From contig CM057135.1 in assembly GCA_029964075.1 (NCBI GenBank), positions 6,929,001 to 6,993,000 of the forward strand: a DNA stretch of 64,000 bases, written 5' to 3'. Position numbers and translations under genes: made by a program. Positions 10,867 through 24,078 of this stretch are shown here, piece after piece. Numbering within the stretch: position 1 is the first letter of the stretch; every line of letters starts with the position of its first letter. Below the pieces are notes generated by a model that was not told the origin of the DNA, did no database searches, and saw only the letters and a list, made by a program, of their open reading frames with translations. The stretch is from Patiria pectinifera (Eukaryota; Echinodermata; Asteroidea; Valvatida; Asterinidae).

Positions 10867-11719
10867 GTTCTATCTTTACTCTGCCTCAAGTTTTGCTTGA
10901 AGATCTTGTGGCACTTGGGGTCATGGAACACAGGAAATACATGTAGGTCTGTTGTCTGTTTTCACCCAACACATCTGTACCACTCGGCTTTCAGCTTTGT
11001 GGCATGTGACACACAGATGCACTACATATTCAACATTCAATTTGTGCTTGTGAGATAAGTACATTGTATGAGCTTCAATGTTGCAACCTGACGCCACTTC
11101 TGAGTATTTCCTAACAAAATTGGAAATGTTTCTCGATCCCGGATTTATGTCTTTCCATTTTTGTAATGACCTTCATTTAGATGATATCCATGTATGAAGT
11201 AAACAGTTTTCCCAATTTTCATTTTTTTCAAGACATACACGAACATGTATGTACATGAACATGTTACTCCCCCAACTCATTTTGCTGTCACTTTAAATCT
11301 TGGAGGGTGATAACTCAATTGCGCATTGTCTGTGATATAAATAAGGAACAGTGGTATTTAGTTAAAATTCTTTTCATCAAAGTTGTCTGCAGGTACATGT
11401 AACATGTGACCTGATTTTACAAAATTTTATATTAAACATATCGGTACATGTACATTTGAAATGGCAATGTATACATTGTATATGTACGGTACATGTATGA
11501 AAATGCAATTTAAAATCAGTAAGCTTAAAAATACAAATTCATTCAATTCCCTATTACGTGTATTGCTTTATTACTCTACAGGATGTACATTGTACTTCTG
11601 CCACCAATATTATGAGACATAATGAAATGTTTTTTTCTAAAGGTATAACAGAAAGTATGTTTTGTAGTAACGTCTACATGTACATTGTTGTAGCTGTTGC
11701 AAATTTCTTTTGTCGCAAA
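10867..11719. other. Intergenic, no gene seen
   Basis: AT-rich, with many ACATGT and TACATG words and a few short open frames without recognisable content. Confidence 0.5.
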
Positions 11720-12165
11720 CTATGTGGACACTGTTTTGGGTAGTCAGTGGAAAGGAATTTCTTTTTATTGACCAAGCCAACATGTACATTGTATGTAATA
11801 TCCATTTCTGTCGTCTTCACATTGAGATTAAAATGATGAATTGTTTGCTTCTAGGTAAGTTTATCAGCGTCACAACTTCCAATTGAATTCATTTGATGTA
11901 GTACATTTATGATTGTATCGAGGGGGTAAGGGGGTGGAGGTAGTGTAGTGATAGTGTTGATGTAATACATGTACATGTGTACATGCACATATACATGTAT
12001 GTACAATCATGTAGGGACATTTATTCACTTTTATGTTGGCTTTTAATAAAACTGACCCTGCCCCTTGACACATCATCCTGAATCCTAATTACCTTCCATC
12101 ATGCCCATCCCACGCCCTACATATACCTTCAACCTCGTTTCTTACCTTTAACTACAGGCCATGGC

Positions 12166-12331
12166 CACTGGCGTAGCCAAGTAAACCTTGTCGCCCCCCA
12201 GTCGCCCGTCACTGAGATTTTGAGTTTCTAAAAAAAATTTCATTGATTTACATGACGCCTCCCATTAAATGTTCCAGCCCCCCTGCCCCCCCCCCCCCTG
12301 AAACCTGAAAAAAATCCTGGCTACGCGACTG
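12166..12331. mobile_element. hAT MITE with perfect 8-bp target duplication
   Basis: Terminal inverted repeats CACTGGCGTAGCCA...TGGCTACGCGACTG are flanked on both sides by GCCATGGC (12158-12165 and 12332-12339). The interior is C-rich and non-coding. The length, TIR start and 8-bp duplication are those of a hAT-derived MITE. It was copied along with the surrounding tandem duplication (see 13440-13606). Confidence 0.85.
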
Positions 12332-12807
12332 GCCATGGCGCCTTCGTCATTTCAGTTAAATTACAAATTTTATACCGTATCTTAAACACATTGGTTCCAT
12401 TAGTTATGGTAGTCCTACTGGTACATGTATATTGTGTTCAATAAGCTAGCCTCACAAAACAGAATAATATCACCTGGGATGAAAAAGTTTACATAAATGC
12501 ACATTTATTGGACATATTAGCCTCATTATTTACAAATTATATTCAACGGTGTTAATTCACTATTTATCAAAATCCAATAGAATTTCAACATTCCTCTGAA
12601 TTGATTTCAACATTCCTCTGAATTGAACTGTAAAGTAAATAAAAAAATATCCTCAAGCAAACTTAAATCCTGGATTCTGATTGACCCATAGCAACAAGCA
12701 TAACAATGTCACATGGCCACAATCCATACGGCACTCTGAATATTGAGCCACTAAGATACGTACAGCTTTCCGTATACACCATGCATGTGTAATTGTCTCC
12801 TAAAAAA

Positions 12808-12990
12808 CTTAAAATCACACGATGACGTCATCATGACGTCACTGCCATTTTTGTCTATAACACGTCCCGGAATACTTGCATACCAAGTTTGAACCAAATC
12901 GGACTTCCGGTTCTGTAGATATAGGGCCTTAGAGTATGCTCTTTTAGGATGACGTCACGTGACACGTGATGACGTCATGATGACGAAAAG
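12808..12990 (+). repeat. Satellite fragment with CRE palindromes
   Basis: Nearly identical to 16938-17120, including GATGACGTCATCATGACGTC and ACACGTCCCGGAATACTTGC. It has four TGACGTCA octamers. It forms the junction between the two copies of the 1.27-kb duplication and is missing after copy 2. Confidence 0.9.
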
Positions 12991-12993
12991 TTT

Positions 12994-14063
12994 CTATGTG
13001 AACACTGTTTTGGGTAGTCAGTGGAAAGGAATTTCTTTTTATTGACCAAGCCAACATGTACATTGTATGTAATATCCATTTCTGTCGTCTTCACATTGAG
13101 ATTAAAATGATGAATTGTTTGCTTCTAGGTAAGTTTATCAGCGTCACAACTTCCAATTGAATTCATTTGATGTAGTACATTTATGATTGTATCGAGGGGG
13201 TAAGGGGGTGGAGGTAGTGTAGTGATAGTGTTGATGTAATACATGTACATGTGTACATGCACATATACATGTATGTACAATCATGTAGGGACATTTATTC
13301 ACTTTTATGTTGGCTTTTAATAAAACTGACCCTGCCCCTTGACACATCATCCTGAATCCTAATTACCTTCCATCATGCCCATCCCACGCCCTACATGTAC
13401 CTTCAACCTCGTTTCTTACCTTTAACTACAAGCCATGGCCACTGGCGTAGCCAAGTAAACCTTGTCGCCCCCCAGTCGCCCGTCACTGAGATTTTGAGTT
13501 TCTAAAAAAAAATTCATTGATCTACATGACGCCTCCCATGAAATGTTCCAGCCCCCCCGCCCCCCCCCCCCCCTGAAACCTGAAAAAATTCCTGGCTACG
13601 CGACTGGCCATGGCGCCTTCGTCATTTCAGTTAAATTACAAATTTTATACCGTATCTTAAACACATTGGTTCCATTAGTTATGGTAGTCCTACTGGTACA
13701 TGTATATTGTGTTCAATAAGCTAGCCTCACAAAACAGAATAATATCACCTGGGATGAAAAAGTTTACATAAATGTACATTTATTAGACATATTAGCCTCA
13801 TTATTGACAAATTATATTCAACGGTGTTAATTCACTATTTATCAAAATCCAATAGAATTTCAACATTCCTCTGAATTGAACTGTAAAGTAAATAAAAAAA
13901 TATCTTCAAGCAAACTTAAATCCTGGATTCTGATTGACCCATAGCAACAAGCGTAACAATGTCACATGGCCACAATCCATACGGCACTCTGAATATTGAG
14001 CCACTAAGATACGCACACCTTTCCGTATACACCATGCATGTGTAATTGTCTCCTAAAAAACTT
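12994..14063 (+). repeat. 1.27-kb tandem duplication, copy 2 (shorter)
   Basis: Homologous to 11720-12807. It ends at CCTAAAAAACTT, exactly where copy 1 passes into the satellite fragment. Confidence 0.9.
13440..13606. mobile_element. hAT MITE, duplicated copy
   Basis: Same element and same flanking GCCATGGC (13432-13439 and 13607-13614) as at 12166-12331. Its presence in both copies shows insertion before the tandem duplication. Confidence 0.85.
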
Positions 14064-14727
14064 CTGTAAGGCGTGTGTGTTCCATTTTTACTGGGCCTTA
14101 AAGTTTGCTTGAAGATAAAGTAACATTATCTTTTATATTTATACTTGATATTTGGAAACCTTGTATCAATTCAATTACTACTTGATTTCAAATATAAATA
14201 TAAATTTTAGAAATCATAAATGCTGATGTATTTCAAATCATTTACATACATGTATACCTTTTGAAAAATGTCTATGCAACCAACTTTATTTAGATGAATT
14301 ATTTGTGACTTGTTTATAATGTTACCCGACTCAAAAGTTTTGAAAAAGTACATTGTGATATAATGCAAAAGAAATATCAATTAACATTTGAATCATGTAT
14401 TTACAATGTACTGTTTACCTGGTTACAAGATTATGTTCTTCATGTTACTCCAAGTTGGAAAATAAATTAATAAAAATGCATCAGTACGCATACATGTATT
14501 TATATGTTTCTTTGCCCATAGTGTGACAAGTTTATGTACATGTGCGCTTTTCCAAATGCATTACATGTACATGTATGCAATTATTGTGTACAATTAAATC
14601 AGCAAAATAAAACCCAGGCTACCTGCATGAAGTAAACGCTTTTGTATAGATTTGTCAGGTTTTTTTTTTTAACCAAAACAGTTCATTATCTCGCGCGTAC
14701 GTTTTCGTTCTGGAGATTAAACAATGA
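14064..14727. other. Intergenic, no gene seen
   Basis: Strongly AT-rich sequence with scattered TACATGTA words and no recognisable coding or structural signal. Confidence 0.5.
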
Positions 14728-14731
14728 TTAA

Positions 14732-15190
14732 CCCTAAAGGGGCCGGGTTATTTTGACCATCTCTCAGCCGGGGGGGGGGGGGGCGGATTCCGCCCCCCCC
14801 TAAGATCTCGACCATCGAGTGACGAAAAATTTTGAAACTCGGCACAAGCATAGAGTAACTCTTTCTAAACATACCCAAGAAATTTCATGACTATAGGTCA
14901 AAGGGTTTTGGAATTATGGCTAATTAATTATTCATATGTACGAATGGCAATTCTGCTCTGTGTACACGACGTATATGCGAAAATTCAGTTTTCACGGCGC
15001 GTAGCGCCGGAAAATTTTTCGCTACGCGGCAACCCAAGGTCCGATTTTTATGTTTTTGGTATCAAAAGATGCGCAAAGCTCGAGGCTAAAAAGTCATAAC
15101 AGCTCGGGTCGCGAAAAATTTTTTTTTAGAGGCTATCACAGAAAATGTTGAGGGGGGGGGCGGATTCCGCCCCCCCCGGCCCCTTTAGGG
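14732..15190 (+). mobile_element. piggyBac-type MITE, copy 2 (complete)
   Basis: TTAA on both sides (14728-14731 and 15191-15194). The termini are CCCTAAAGGGGCCGG...CCGGCCCCTTTAGGG. Next to each end is a G-run/C-run near-palindrome centred on CGGATTCCG, able to form a GC-rich hairpin. It is inverted relative to 9785-10208 and complete where that copy is shortened. An open frame at 14887-15099 shows no transposase motif. Confidence 0.8.
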
Positions 15191-15194
15191 TTAA

Positions 15195-15789
15195 ACTGAA
15201 AATGAATAGGCCCCTACTTCATTAAAATATTCTTAAATCCTTGGTTAATTATACAGAAACAACGATAGGAAATCTTGAAAGGAAGTTTTGTCAAGTTTAC
15301 TTTGCTCCGTGAACCATACATGTATATGAAGAAAGAATATACATGATGTATAACGTCAAATCATTAAGCAAGGAACATATTAAATGCAGTCGCAATGAGT
15401 TCCGAACTTTCCGGCGACTTTCAACAAGTCATGTTTCACCAAGGCACCAGCAGAGGGCAGCATATCACTTGACAGGCCTCGGCCGGGGTACTGCATGCTC
15501 GGGCGGGGCACGCGACAAGTGTAAAAACAATGAAACTTTACGTGGCTCGGCATATATAAATTGGGATGGCCTCTTTTAGACTATGAAAATTCCCAATATT
15601 CAGGACACCTCCAAAATTAATATAGAGCAGTAATTGGGTAGATAGCAAGTCGTTTTGAAATGTATAGTTAATCAATTTGAAGATAAGCAATGAAACGTTT
15701 CAGGACACCTCCAAAATTAATACAGACCCATGATAGGGTAGTTTTAAAGTCGTTTTTAAATGTAAAGTTGATCAGTTAAAATTGAATAC
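15195..15789. other. Intergenic with a short direct repeat
   Basis: CAGGACACCTCCAAAATTAA occurs at about 15601 and 15700. No gene is recognised; an open frame at 15343-15579 has no identifiable features. Confidence 0.5.
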
Positions 15790-17200
15790 TTCACGTCAAA
15801 ATGAAATTATGACGTCATCATGACGTCACTGCAATTTTTTTCTATAACAGGTCCCGGATTACTTGCATACCAAGTTTTAACCAAATTGGACTTCCGGTTC
15901 TGTTCATATAGAGCCTTAAAGTATGCTCATTTAGGATGACTTCACTTGACACGGGATGACGTCATGATGACATTATGATTCAGCATACATGTACATCTTC
16001 AGATGGTTGTACAACTGTGTGCCAGATTTGAAGTCCATCGGACCATATTTTATGTAATTTTTGCAAAATTTGATTAATATCAAAATTTGAAAAATCCTTT
16101 AAAAATCAGATATGACGTCATGATGACGTCACTTCAGATTTTGAATGCATTTATCTATACCTTCCTACCCACCAAGTTTCATAACGATCGGACATTTCCT
16201 TCTTCGTGAATCACCAAATCACGTTTTTGATGACGTCACAAATTTTATGCAATTTTGTGCATCTATCTTTCACCTGACAAACATGTTACAAAAAGGATTT
16301 TAAATTTACCATGTTCCATTGATGAGATTTGAGTAAAAGGTCCAAACATTGCATAATTTATAAAAAAAAAAAACCGATGACGTCATTGTGATGTCACTGC
16401 AATTGTTGTCTGTAACACGTCCCGGAATACTTGCATACCAAGTTTGAACTCAATTGGACCTCCGGTTCTGTAGATATAGGGCCTTAAAGTATGCACCTTT
16501 AGGATGACGTCATGTGACGTGATGACGTCATGATGACGTCATGAATCGGCATACATCTTCAGATGGTTGTATAAGTGTGTGCCAGGTTTGAAGTCGATCG
16601 GATCATAATTTATATAATTTTTACAAAATTTGCAGAAAATATTAAAATTTGAAAAATTCATAAAAAAATCAGATGATGACGTCATGATGACGTCACTTCA
16701 GATTTTGCATGCTGTTATCTATACCTACCTACCCACCAAGTTACATAACGATCGGACATACCCTTAGGTGAATCAAAAAATCACGTTTTTGATGACGTCA
16801 TGATGACGTCACACATTTAACGAAATTTTGTGCATCTATCTATGATCTAATAAACCTGTTACAAAAAGAATTTCGAATTTACCACATTCCGTTTAGGAGA
16901 TATGAGTAAAGGGTCCAAAAATTGAATAATTTATATAAAATCACACGATGACGTCATCATGACGTCACTGCCATTTTTGTCTATAACACGTCCCGGAATA
17001 CTTGCATACCAAGTTTGAACAAAATCGGACTTCCGGTTCTGTAGATATAGGGCCTTAAAGTATGCTCTTTTAGGATGACGTCACGTGACACGTGATGACG
17101 TCATGATGACAAAAAGTTTCGGCATACATCTTCAGATGGTGGTCTAAGTGTGTGCCAGGTTTCAAGTCGATCAGATTTGAAACAAGGCAAAAAGTGAAGT
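15790..17200 (+). repeat. About 570-bp satellite, two full units and one partial, rich in TGACGTCA
   Basis: Units start near 15800, 16370 and 16940. Shared landmarks are ACACGTCCCGGAATACTTGC, CCGGTTCTGTAGATATAGGG and a late TGTGCCAGGTTTGAAGTCGA. About 18 TGACGTCA octamers occur here, often as pairs separated by two to four bases (TGACGTCATCATGACGTCA type). No open frame persists between units, so the array is non-coding. Its 3' part grades into the 1.34-kb array that follows. Confidence 0.85.
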
Positions 17201-20200
17201 GACTTGTAGAACGAAAACACGTGTTATCCTATGGGAAAAAAAGTGGAAAAAAAAAAAATGAGAAAAAAAAAATAACAAAAACTAGAAATTGTGGTTGTGA
17301 ACAACCACAGAGCTGTTCCCAATATTGATTATCTGTTGGACCCATAGACATATAAGTAGAGATCTATGTCTGTTTGCAGCAGAACATAGGGCTTTTCCGC
17401 ATTATGATTTGTTTTTATCAATAATACGTCCCTGACTATGCATGAACATAAAATCTGTCAAAGTTAGCCGAAAATCGGCTAAAACGGTCACTGTGGACAG
17501 GATTTGACCTCAGCAACACGTGCGCTGCGCGCGGGCTGACTGGCATACGATATGTACAACGTACAATGTACGTGTATGTACATGTACATTGTGGACGGTT
17601 TGTGCATGTTTTAAAGCAGAGGTATTGTCAACCTGAAGTTTTAAGCGTGCGCAGGGCATGTCCGAGTTTGCTTATTGCCTCGAAGCTTTGAAATGTTTTA
17701 GACCTACCCTTAAATAGACAATTAAAGTAAATACTAATATTAAAACTGCCATGGTTGATTTTTCAGGAATTTTCTAAGGATAAAGGGTCTTTTTGTTATA
17801 ACTTCCGGTCTGATGACGTCATACACCTTAAACTTCGCACACGTGTTAAGTGGGTCCAGGTCATCATATACACCGATTATTAGGCAATTCTGACATCTAT
17901 TCAAAATACATTTTTGAAAATTTTCAACCTGTCGCTAGAGGGCGCTCGAAGATTGCATGACGTCATCGGTAGATGATTTGAAGAATACTATCAGCCAAGA
18001 GACTAACACCGTTAAAAGCAAGTTCATATCTATTACCACTTTTAAATAATAAGCCACTTCCGGTTTTGGCCTTTTTCGACAGGAAGCAAGGGTCACGTGA
18101 TTTCACGCACACTGATTGAAATAAAGACCTGAACCTACTCTACCACTTGCCGGCAACAGAATGCTGCGGACGCGTACGGTTGATTTCTTATGCATTTTTT
18201 AATTTTAAAAGTGTCACTATTCAATTGCCTATAAATAAACACCGAATGACGTCATCATGACGTCATCATTACACAATGTTGTTTGAATTAGGGTCTTTGC
18301 TTGGACAAAGATTGGTGTAAATGAATTACTGGCAAAGAGTTGAAAATGCCCTCTGAAAATCGACATTTTTTTAGAAATTTCTGTGTACAAAGTCTATGGG
18401 AAAAATTAAATATTCAAAAATCTATAATAAATCACGTGATGACGTCAGCATGACGAAAAGTTTCGGCATACATCGTCAGATGATGGTTAATAACTATGCT
18501 GAGTTTAAAGTTGATCGGATTTAAAATAATTGCCAAAGTGGCTTGTAGAATAAAAACGTGTACAAAACCTATGGGGAAAAGTGGAAGAAAAAAAAAAAAC
18601 TAGAAATTGTGGTTGTGAACAACCACAGAGCTGTTCCCAATATTGATTATCTGTTGAACCCATACACATATAAGTAGAGATCTATGTCTGTTTGCAACAG
18701 AACATAGGGCTTTTCGGCATTATGATTTGTTTTTATCAATAATACGTCCCTGACTATCACTATGCATGAACATAAAATCTGTCAAAGTTAGCCGGAAATC
18801 GGCTAAAACGGTCACTGTGGACAGGATTTGACCTAAGCAACACGTGCGCTGTGCGCGGGTTGACTGACATACGATATGTACAACGTACGTGCATGTACAT
18901 GTACTGTACATTGTGGACGTCCTGTGCATGTTTCAAAGCAGAGGTATTGTCAACCTGAAGTTTTAAGCGTGCACAGGGCATGTCCGAGTTTGCTGATTGC
19001 CTCAGAGCTTTAAAATGTTTTAGAACTACCCTTCAGTAGACAGTTAAAGTAAAAACTAATATAAAAACTGACATGGTTGATTTTAGGAATTTTCTAAGGA
19101 TAAAGGGTCTTTTTTATAACTTCCGGTCTGATGACGTCATACACCTTAAACTTCGCACACGTGTTAAGTGGGTCAAGGTCATTATATACACCAATATTTA
19201 GGCGATTCCGACAAACTTCGCCACAGACATCTATTCAAAATACATTTTTGAAAATTTTCAACCTGTCGCTAGAGGGCGCTCGAAGATTGCATGACGTCAT
19301 CGGTAGATGATTTGAAGAATACTATCAGCCAAAAGACTAACACCATTGAAAGCAAGTTCATATCTATTACCACTTTTAAATAATAAGCCACTTCCGGTTT
19401 TGGCCTTTTTCGACCGGAAGCAAGGGTCACGTGATTTCACGCACACTGAATGAAATAAAGACCTCAACCTACTCTACCACTTGCCGGCAACAGAATGCTG
19501 CGGACGCGTACGGTTGATTTCTTATGCATTTTTAAAAATTAAAAGTGTCACAATTTAATTGCCTATAAATAAACACCGGATGATGTCATCATGACGTCAT
19601 CATTACACAATGTTGTTTTTATTAGGGTCTTTGCTTGGACAAAGATTGGTGTAAATGAATTACTGGCAAAGAGTTGAAAATGCCCTCTGAAAATCGACAT
19701 TTTTTTAGAAATTTCTGTGTACAAAGTCTATGGGAAAAATTAAATATTCAAAAATCTATAATAAATCACGTGATGACGTCAGCATGACGAAAAGTTTCGG
19801 CATACATCGTCAGATGATGGTTAATAACTATGCTGAGTTTAAAGTTGATCGGATTTAAAATAATTGCCAAAGTGGCTTGTAGAATAAAAACGTGTACAAA
19901 ACCTATGGGGAAAAGTGGAAGAAAAAAAAAAAACTAGAAATTGTGGTTGTGAACAACCACAGAGCTGTTCCCAATATTGATTATCTGTTGAACCCATACA
20001 CATATAAGTAGAGATCTATGTCTGTTTGCAACAGAACATAGGGCTTTTCGGCATTATGATTTGTTTTTATCAATAATACGTCCCTGACTATCACTATGCA
20101 TGAACATAAAATCTGTCAAAGTTAGCCGGAAATCGGCTAAAACGGTCACTGTGGACAGGATTTGACCTAAGCAACACGTGCGCTGTGCGCGGGTTGACTG

Positions 20201-22655
20201 ACATACGATATGTACAACGTACGTGCATGTACATGTACTGTACATTGTGGACGTCCTGTGCATGTTTCAAAGCAGAGGTATTGTCAACCTGAAGTTTTAA
20301 GCGTGCACAGGGCATGTCCGAGTTTGCTGATTGCCTCAGAGCTTTAAAATGTTTTAGAACTACCCTTCAGTAGACAGTTAAAGTAAAAACTAATATAAAA
20401 ACTGACATGGTTGATTTTTTAGGAATTTTCTAAGGATAAAGGGTCTTTTTGTTATAACTTCCGGTCTGATGACGTCATACACCTTAAACTTCGCACACGT
20501 GTTAAGTGGGTCAAGGTCATTATATACACCAATATTTAGGCGATTCCGACAAACTTCGCCACAGACATCTATTCAAAATACATTTTTGAAAATTTTCAAC
20601 CTGTCGCTAGAGGGCGCTCGAAGATTGCATGACGTCATCGGTAGATGATTTGAAGAATACTATCAGCCAAAAGACTAACACCATTGAAAGCAAGTTCATA
20701 TCTATTACCACTTTTAAATAATAAGCCACTTCCGGTTTTGGCCTTTTTCGACCGGAAGCAAGGGTCACGTGATTTCACGCACACTGAATGAAATAAAGAC
20801 CTCAACCTACTCTACCACTTGCCGGCAACAGAATGCTGCGGACGCGTACGGTTGATTTCTTATGCATTTTTAAAAATTAAAAGTGTCACAATTTAATTGC
20901 CTATAAATAAACACCGGATGACGTCATCATGACGTCATCATTACACAATGTTGTTTTTATTAGGGTCTTTGCTTGGACAAAGATTGGTGTAAATAAATTA
21001 CTGGCAAAGAGTCGAAAATGCCCTCTGAAAATTGACATTTTTTTTTCAATTTCTGTGTACAAAGTCTATGGGAAAAATTAAATATTCAAAATTCTATAAT
21101 AAATCACGTGATGACGTCAGCATGACGAAAAGTTTCGGCATACATCTTCAGATGATGGTTAATAACTATGCTGAGTTTAAAGTTGATCGGATTTCAAATA
21201 ATTGCCAAAGTGGCTTGTAGAATAAAAACGTGTACAAAACCTATGGGGAAAAGTGGAAAAAGAAAAAAAAAAGAAAACTAGAAATTGTGGTTGTGAACAA
21301 CCACAGAGCTGTTCCCAATATTTATTATCTGTTGGACCCATAGACATATAAGTAGAGATCTATGTCTGTTTGCAACAGAAGATAGGGCTTTCCGCATTAT
21401 GATTTGTTTTGATCAACGTCCCTGACTATCACTATGCATGAACATAAAATCTGTCAAAGTTAGCCGGAAATCGGCTAAAACGGTCACTGTCGACAGGAAT
21501 TGACCTCGGCAACACGTGTGCTGCGCGCGGGCTGACTGACATACGATATGTACAACGTACAATGTACGTGCATGTACATGTACACTGTGGACGTCCTGTG
21601 CATATTTTAAAGCAGAGGTATTGTCAACCTGAAGTTTTAAGCGTGCGCGGGGCATGTCCGAGTTTGCTAATTGCCTCGAAGCTTTGAAATGTTTTAGACC
21701 TACCCTTAAATAGACAATTAAAGTAAAAACTAATATAAAAACTGCCATGGTTGATTTTTCAGGAATTTTCTAAGGAAAAAGAGTCTTTTCATTATAACTT
21801 CCGGTCTGATGACGTCATACACCTGAAACTTCGCACACGTCTTAAGTGGGTCACGGTCATCATATACACCAATATTTAAGCGATTCCGACAAACTTCGCC
21901 ACAGACATCTATTCAAAATACATTTTTGAAAATTTTCAACCTGTCGCTAGAGGGCGCTCGAAGATTGCATGACGTCATTGGTAGATGATTTGAAGAATAC
22001 TATCAGCCAAAAGACTAACACCGTTGAAAGCAAGTTCATATCTATTACCACTTTTAAATAATAAGCCACTTCCGGTTTGGGCCTTTTTCGACCGGAAGCA
22101 AGGGTCATGTGATTTCACGCACACTGAATGAAATAAAGACCTCAACCTACTCTACCACTTGCCGGCAACAGAATGCTGCGGACGCGTACGGTTGATTTCT
22201 TATGCATTTTTAAATATTAAAAGTATCACTATTCAATTGCCTATAAATAAACACCGGATGACGTCATCATGACGTCATCATTACACAATGTTGTTTGAAT
22301 TAGGGTCTTTGCTTGGACAAAGATTGGTGTAAATGAATTACTGGCAAAGAGTTGAAAATGCCCTCTGAAAATCGACATTTTTTTAGAAATTTCTGTGTAC
22401 AAAGTCTATGGGAAAAATTAAATATTCAAAAATCTATAATAAATCACGTGATGACATCAGCATGACGAAAAGTTTCGGCATACATCCTCAGATGATGGTT
22501 AATAACTATGCTGAGTTTAAAGTTGATCGGATTTAAAATAATTGCCAAAGTGGCTTGTAGAATAAAAACGTGTACAAAACCTATGGGGAAAAGTGGAAAA
22601 AGAAAAAAAAAGAAAAAAAAAAAAAAGGAAAAAAAAAAACTTTAACGAAAACAAG

Positions 22656-22685
22656 AGCTGTTCCCAATTGAAATTGGGAACAGCT
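22656..22685. repeat. Perfect hairpin at a macrosatellite unit end
   Basis: AGCTGTTCCCAATT, GA, AATTGGGAACAGCT: 14-bp stem with a 2-base spacer. It is preceded by an A-rich tract and CTTTAACGAAAACAAG, and followed by AAAAACTAG, where the next unit begins. One arm matches the start of each unit (AGCTGTTCCCAAT). Confidence 0.95.
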
Positions 22686-24078
22686 AAAAACTAGAAATTG
22701 TGGTTGTGAACAACCACAGAGCTGTTCCCAATATTGATTATCTGTTGGACCCATAGACATATAAGTAGAGATCTATGTCTGTTTGCAACAGAACATAGGG
22801 CTTTTCTGCATTAAGATTTGTTTTTATCAATAATACGTCCCTCACTATGCATGAACATAAAATCTGTCAAAGTTAGCCGGAAATCGGCTAAAACGGTCAC
22901 TGTGGACAGGATTTGACCTAGGCAACACGTGCGCTGTGCGCGGGCTGACTGACATACGATATGTACAACGTACATGAACGTGCATGTACATGTACACGTA
23001 CTGTACATTGTGGACGTCCTGTGCATGTTTCAAAGCAGAAGTATTGTCAACCTGAAGTTTTAAGCGTGCGCAGGGCATGTCCGAGTTTTCTTATTGCCTC
23101 GAAGCTTTGAAATGTTTTAGACCTACCCTTAAATAGACAATTAAAGTAAAAACTAATATAAAAACTGCCATGGTTGATTTTTCAGGAATTTTCTAAGGAA
23201 AAAGTGTCTTTTCATTATAACTTCCGGTCTGATGACGTCATACACCTTAAACTTCGCACACGTCTTAAGTAGGTCAAGGTCATCATATACACCAATATTT
23301 AGGCGATTCCGACAAACTTCGCCACAGACATCTATTCAAAATACATTTTTGAAAATTTTCAACCTGTCGCTAGAGGGCGCTCGAAGATTGCATGATGTCA
23401 TCGGTAGATGATTTGAAGAAAACTATCAGCCAAGAGACTAACACCGTTGAAAGCAAGTTCATATCTATTACCACTTTCAAATAATAAGCCACTTCCGGTT
23501 TTGGCCTTTTTCGACCGGAAGCAAGGGTCATGTGATTTCACGCACACTGAATGAAATAAAGACCTCAACCTACTCTACCACTTGCCGGCAACAGAATGCT
23601 ACGGACGCGTACGGTTGATTTCTTATGCATTTTTAAATATTAAAAGTGTCCCAATTTAATTGCCTATAAATAAACAACGGATGGCGTCATCATGACGTCA
23701 TCATTACACAATGTTGTTTGAATTAGGGTCTTTGCTTGGACAAAGATTGGTGTAAATAAATTACTGGCAAAGAGTTGAAAATGCCCTTTGAAAATCGACA
23801 TTTTAAAAAAAAAATCTGTGTACAAAGTCTATGGGAAAAATTAAATATTCAAAATTCTATAATAAATCACGTGATGACGTCAGCATGACGAAAAGTTTCG
23901 GCATACATCCTCAGATGATGGTTAATAACTATGCTGAGTTTAAAGTTGATCGGATTTAAAATAATTGCCAAAGTGGCTTGTAGAATAAAAACGTGTACAA
24001 AACCTATGGGGAAAAGTGGAAAAAGAAAAAAAAAGAAAAAAAAAAAAAAGGAAAAAAAAAAACTTTAACGAAAACAAG

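Larger units (their letters stand above)
11720..12993 (+). repeat. 1.27-kb tandem duplication, copy 1
   Basis: It starts at CTATGTGGACACTG and repeats at 12994 as CTATGTGAACACTG, 1274 bp away. It contains a hAT MITE (12166-12331), a 23-24-bp internal duplication around ATTTCAACATTCCTCTGAA (about 12583-12630) absent from copy 2, and at its end a satellite-derived segment (12808-12990). Apart from the internal duplication the two copies differ at few positions, so the event is recent. Confidence 0.9.

Noticed and set aside
10716-11058. Frames in and beside the 10.4-kb foldback
   Set aside because: Derived from the inverted arms and adjacent non-coding DNA; no transposase motifs.
22656-22694. 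Definite Helitron 3' terminus
   Set aside because: Hairpin plus CTAG is suggestive, but the base after CTAG is A rather than T and no 5' TC end was identified, so it stays an inference only.
18720-23078. Recurring 70-codon minus-strand frames in the macrosatellite
   Set aside because: They are overlapping in two phases, their boundaries differ between units and they contain no domain. They follow repeat identity rather than coding constraint.
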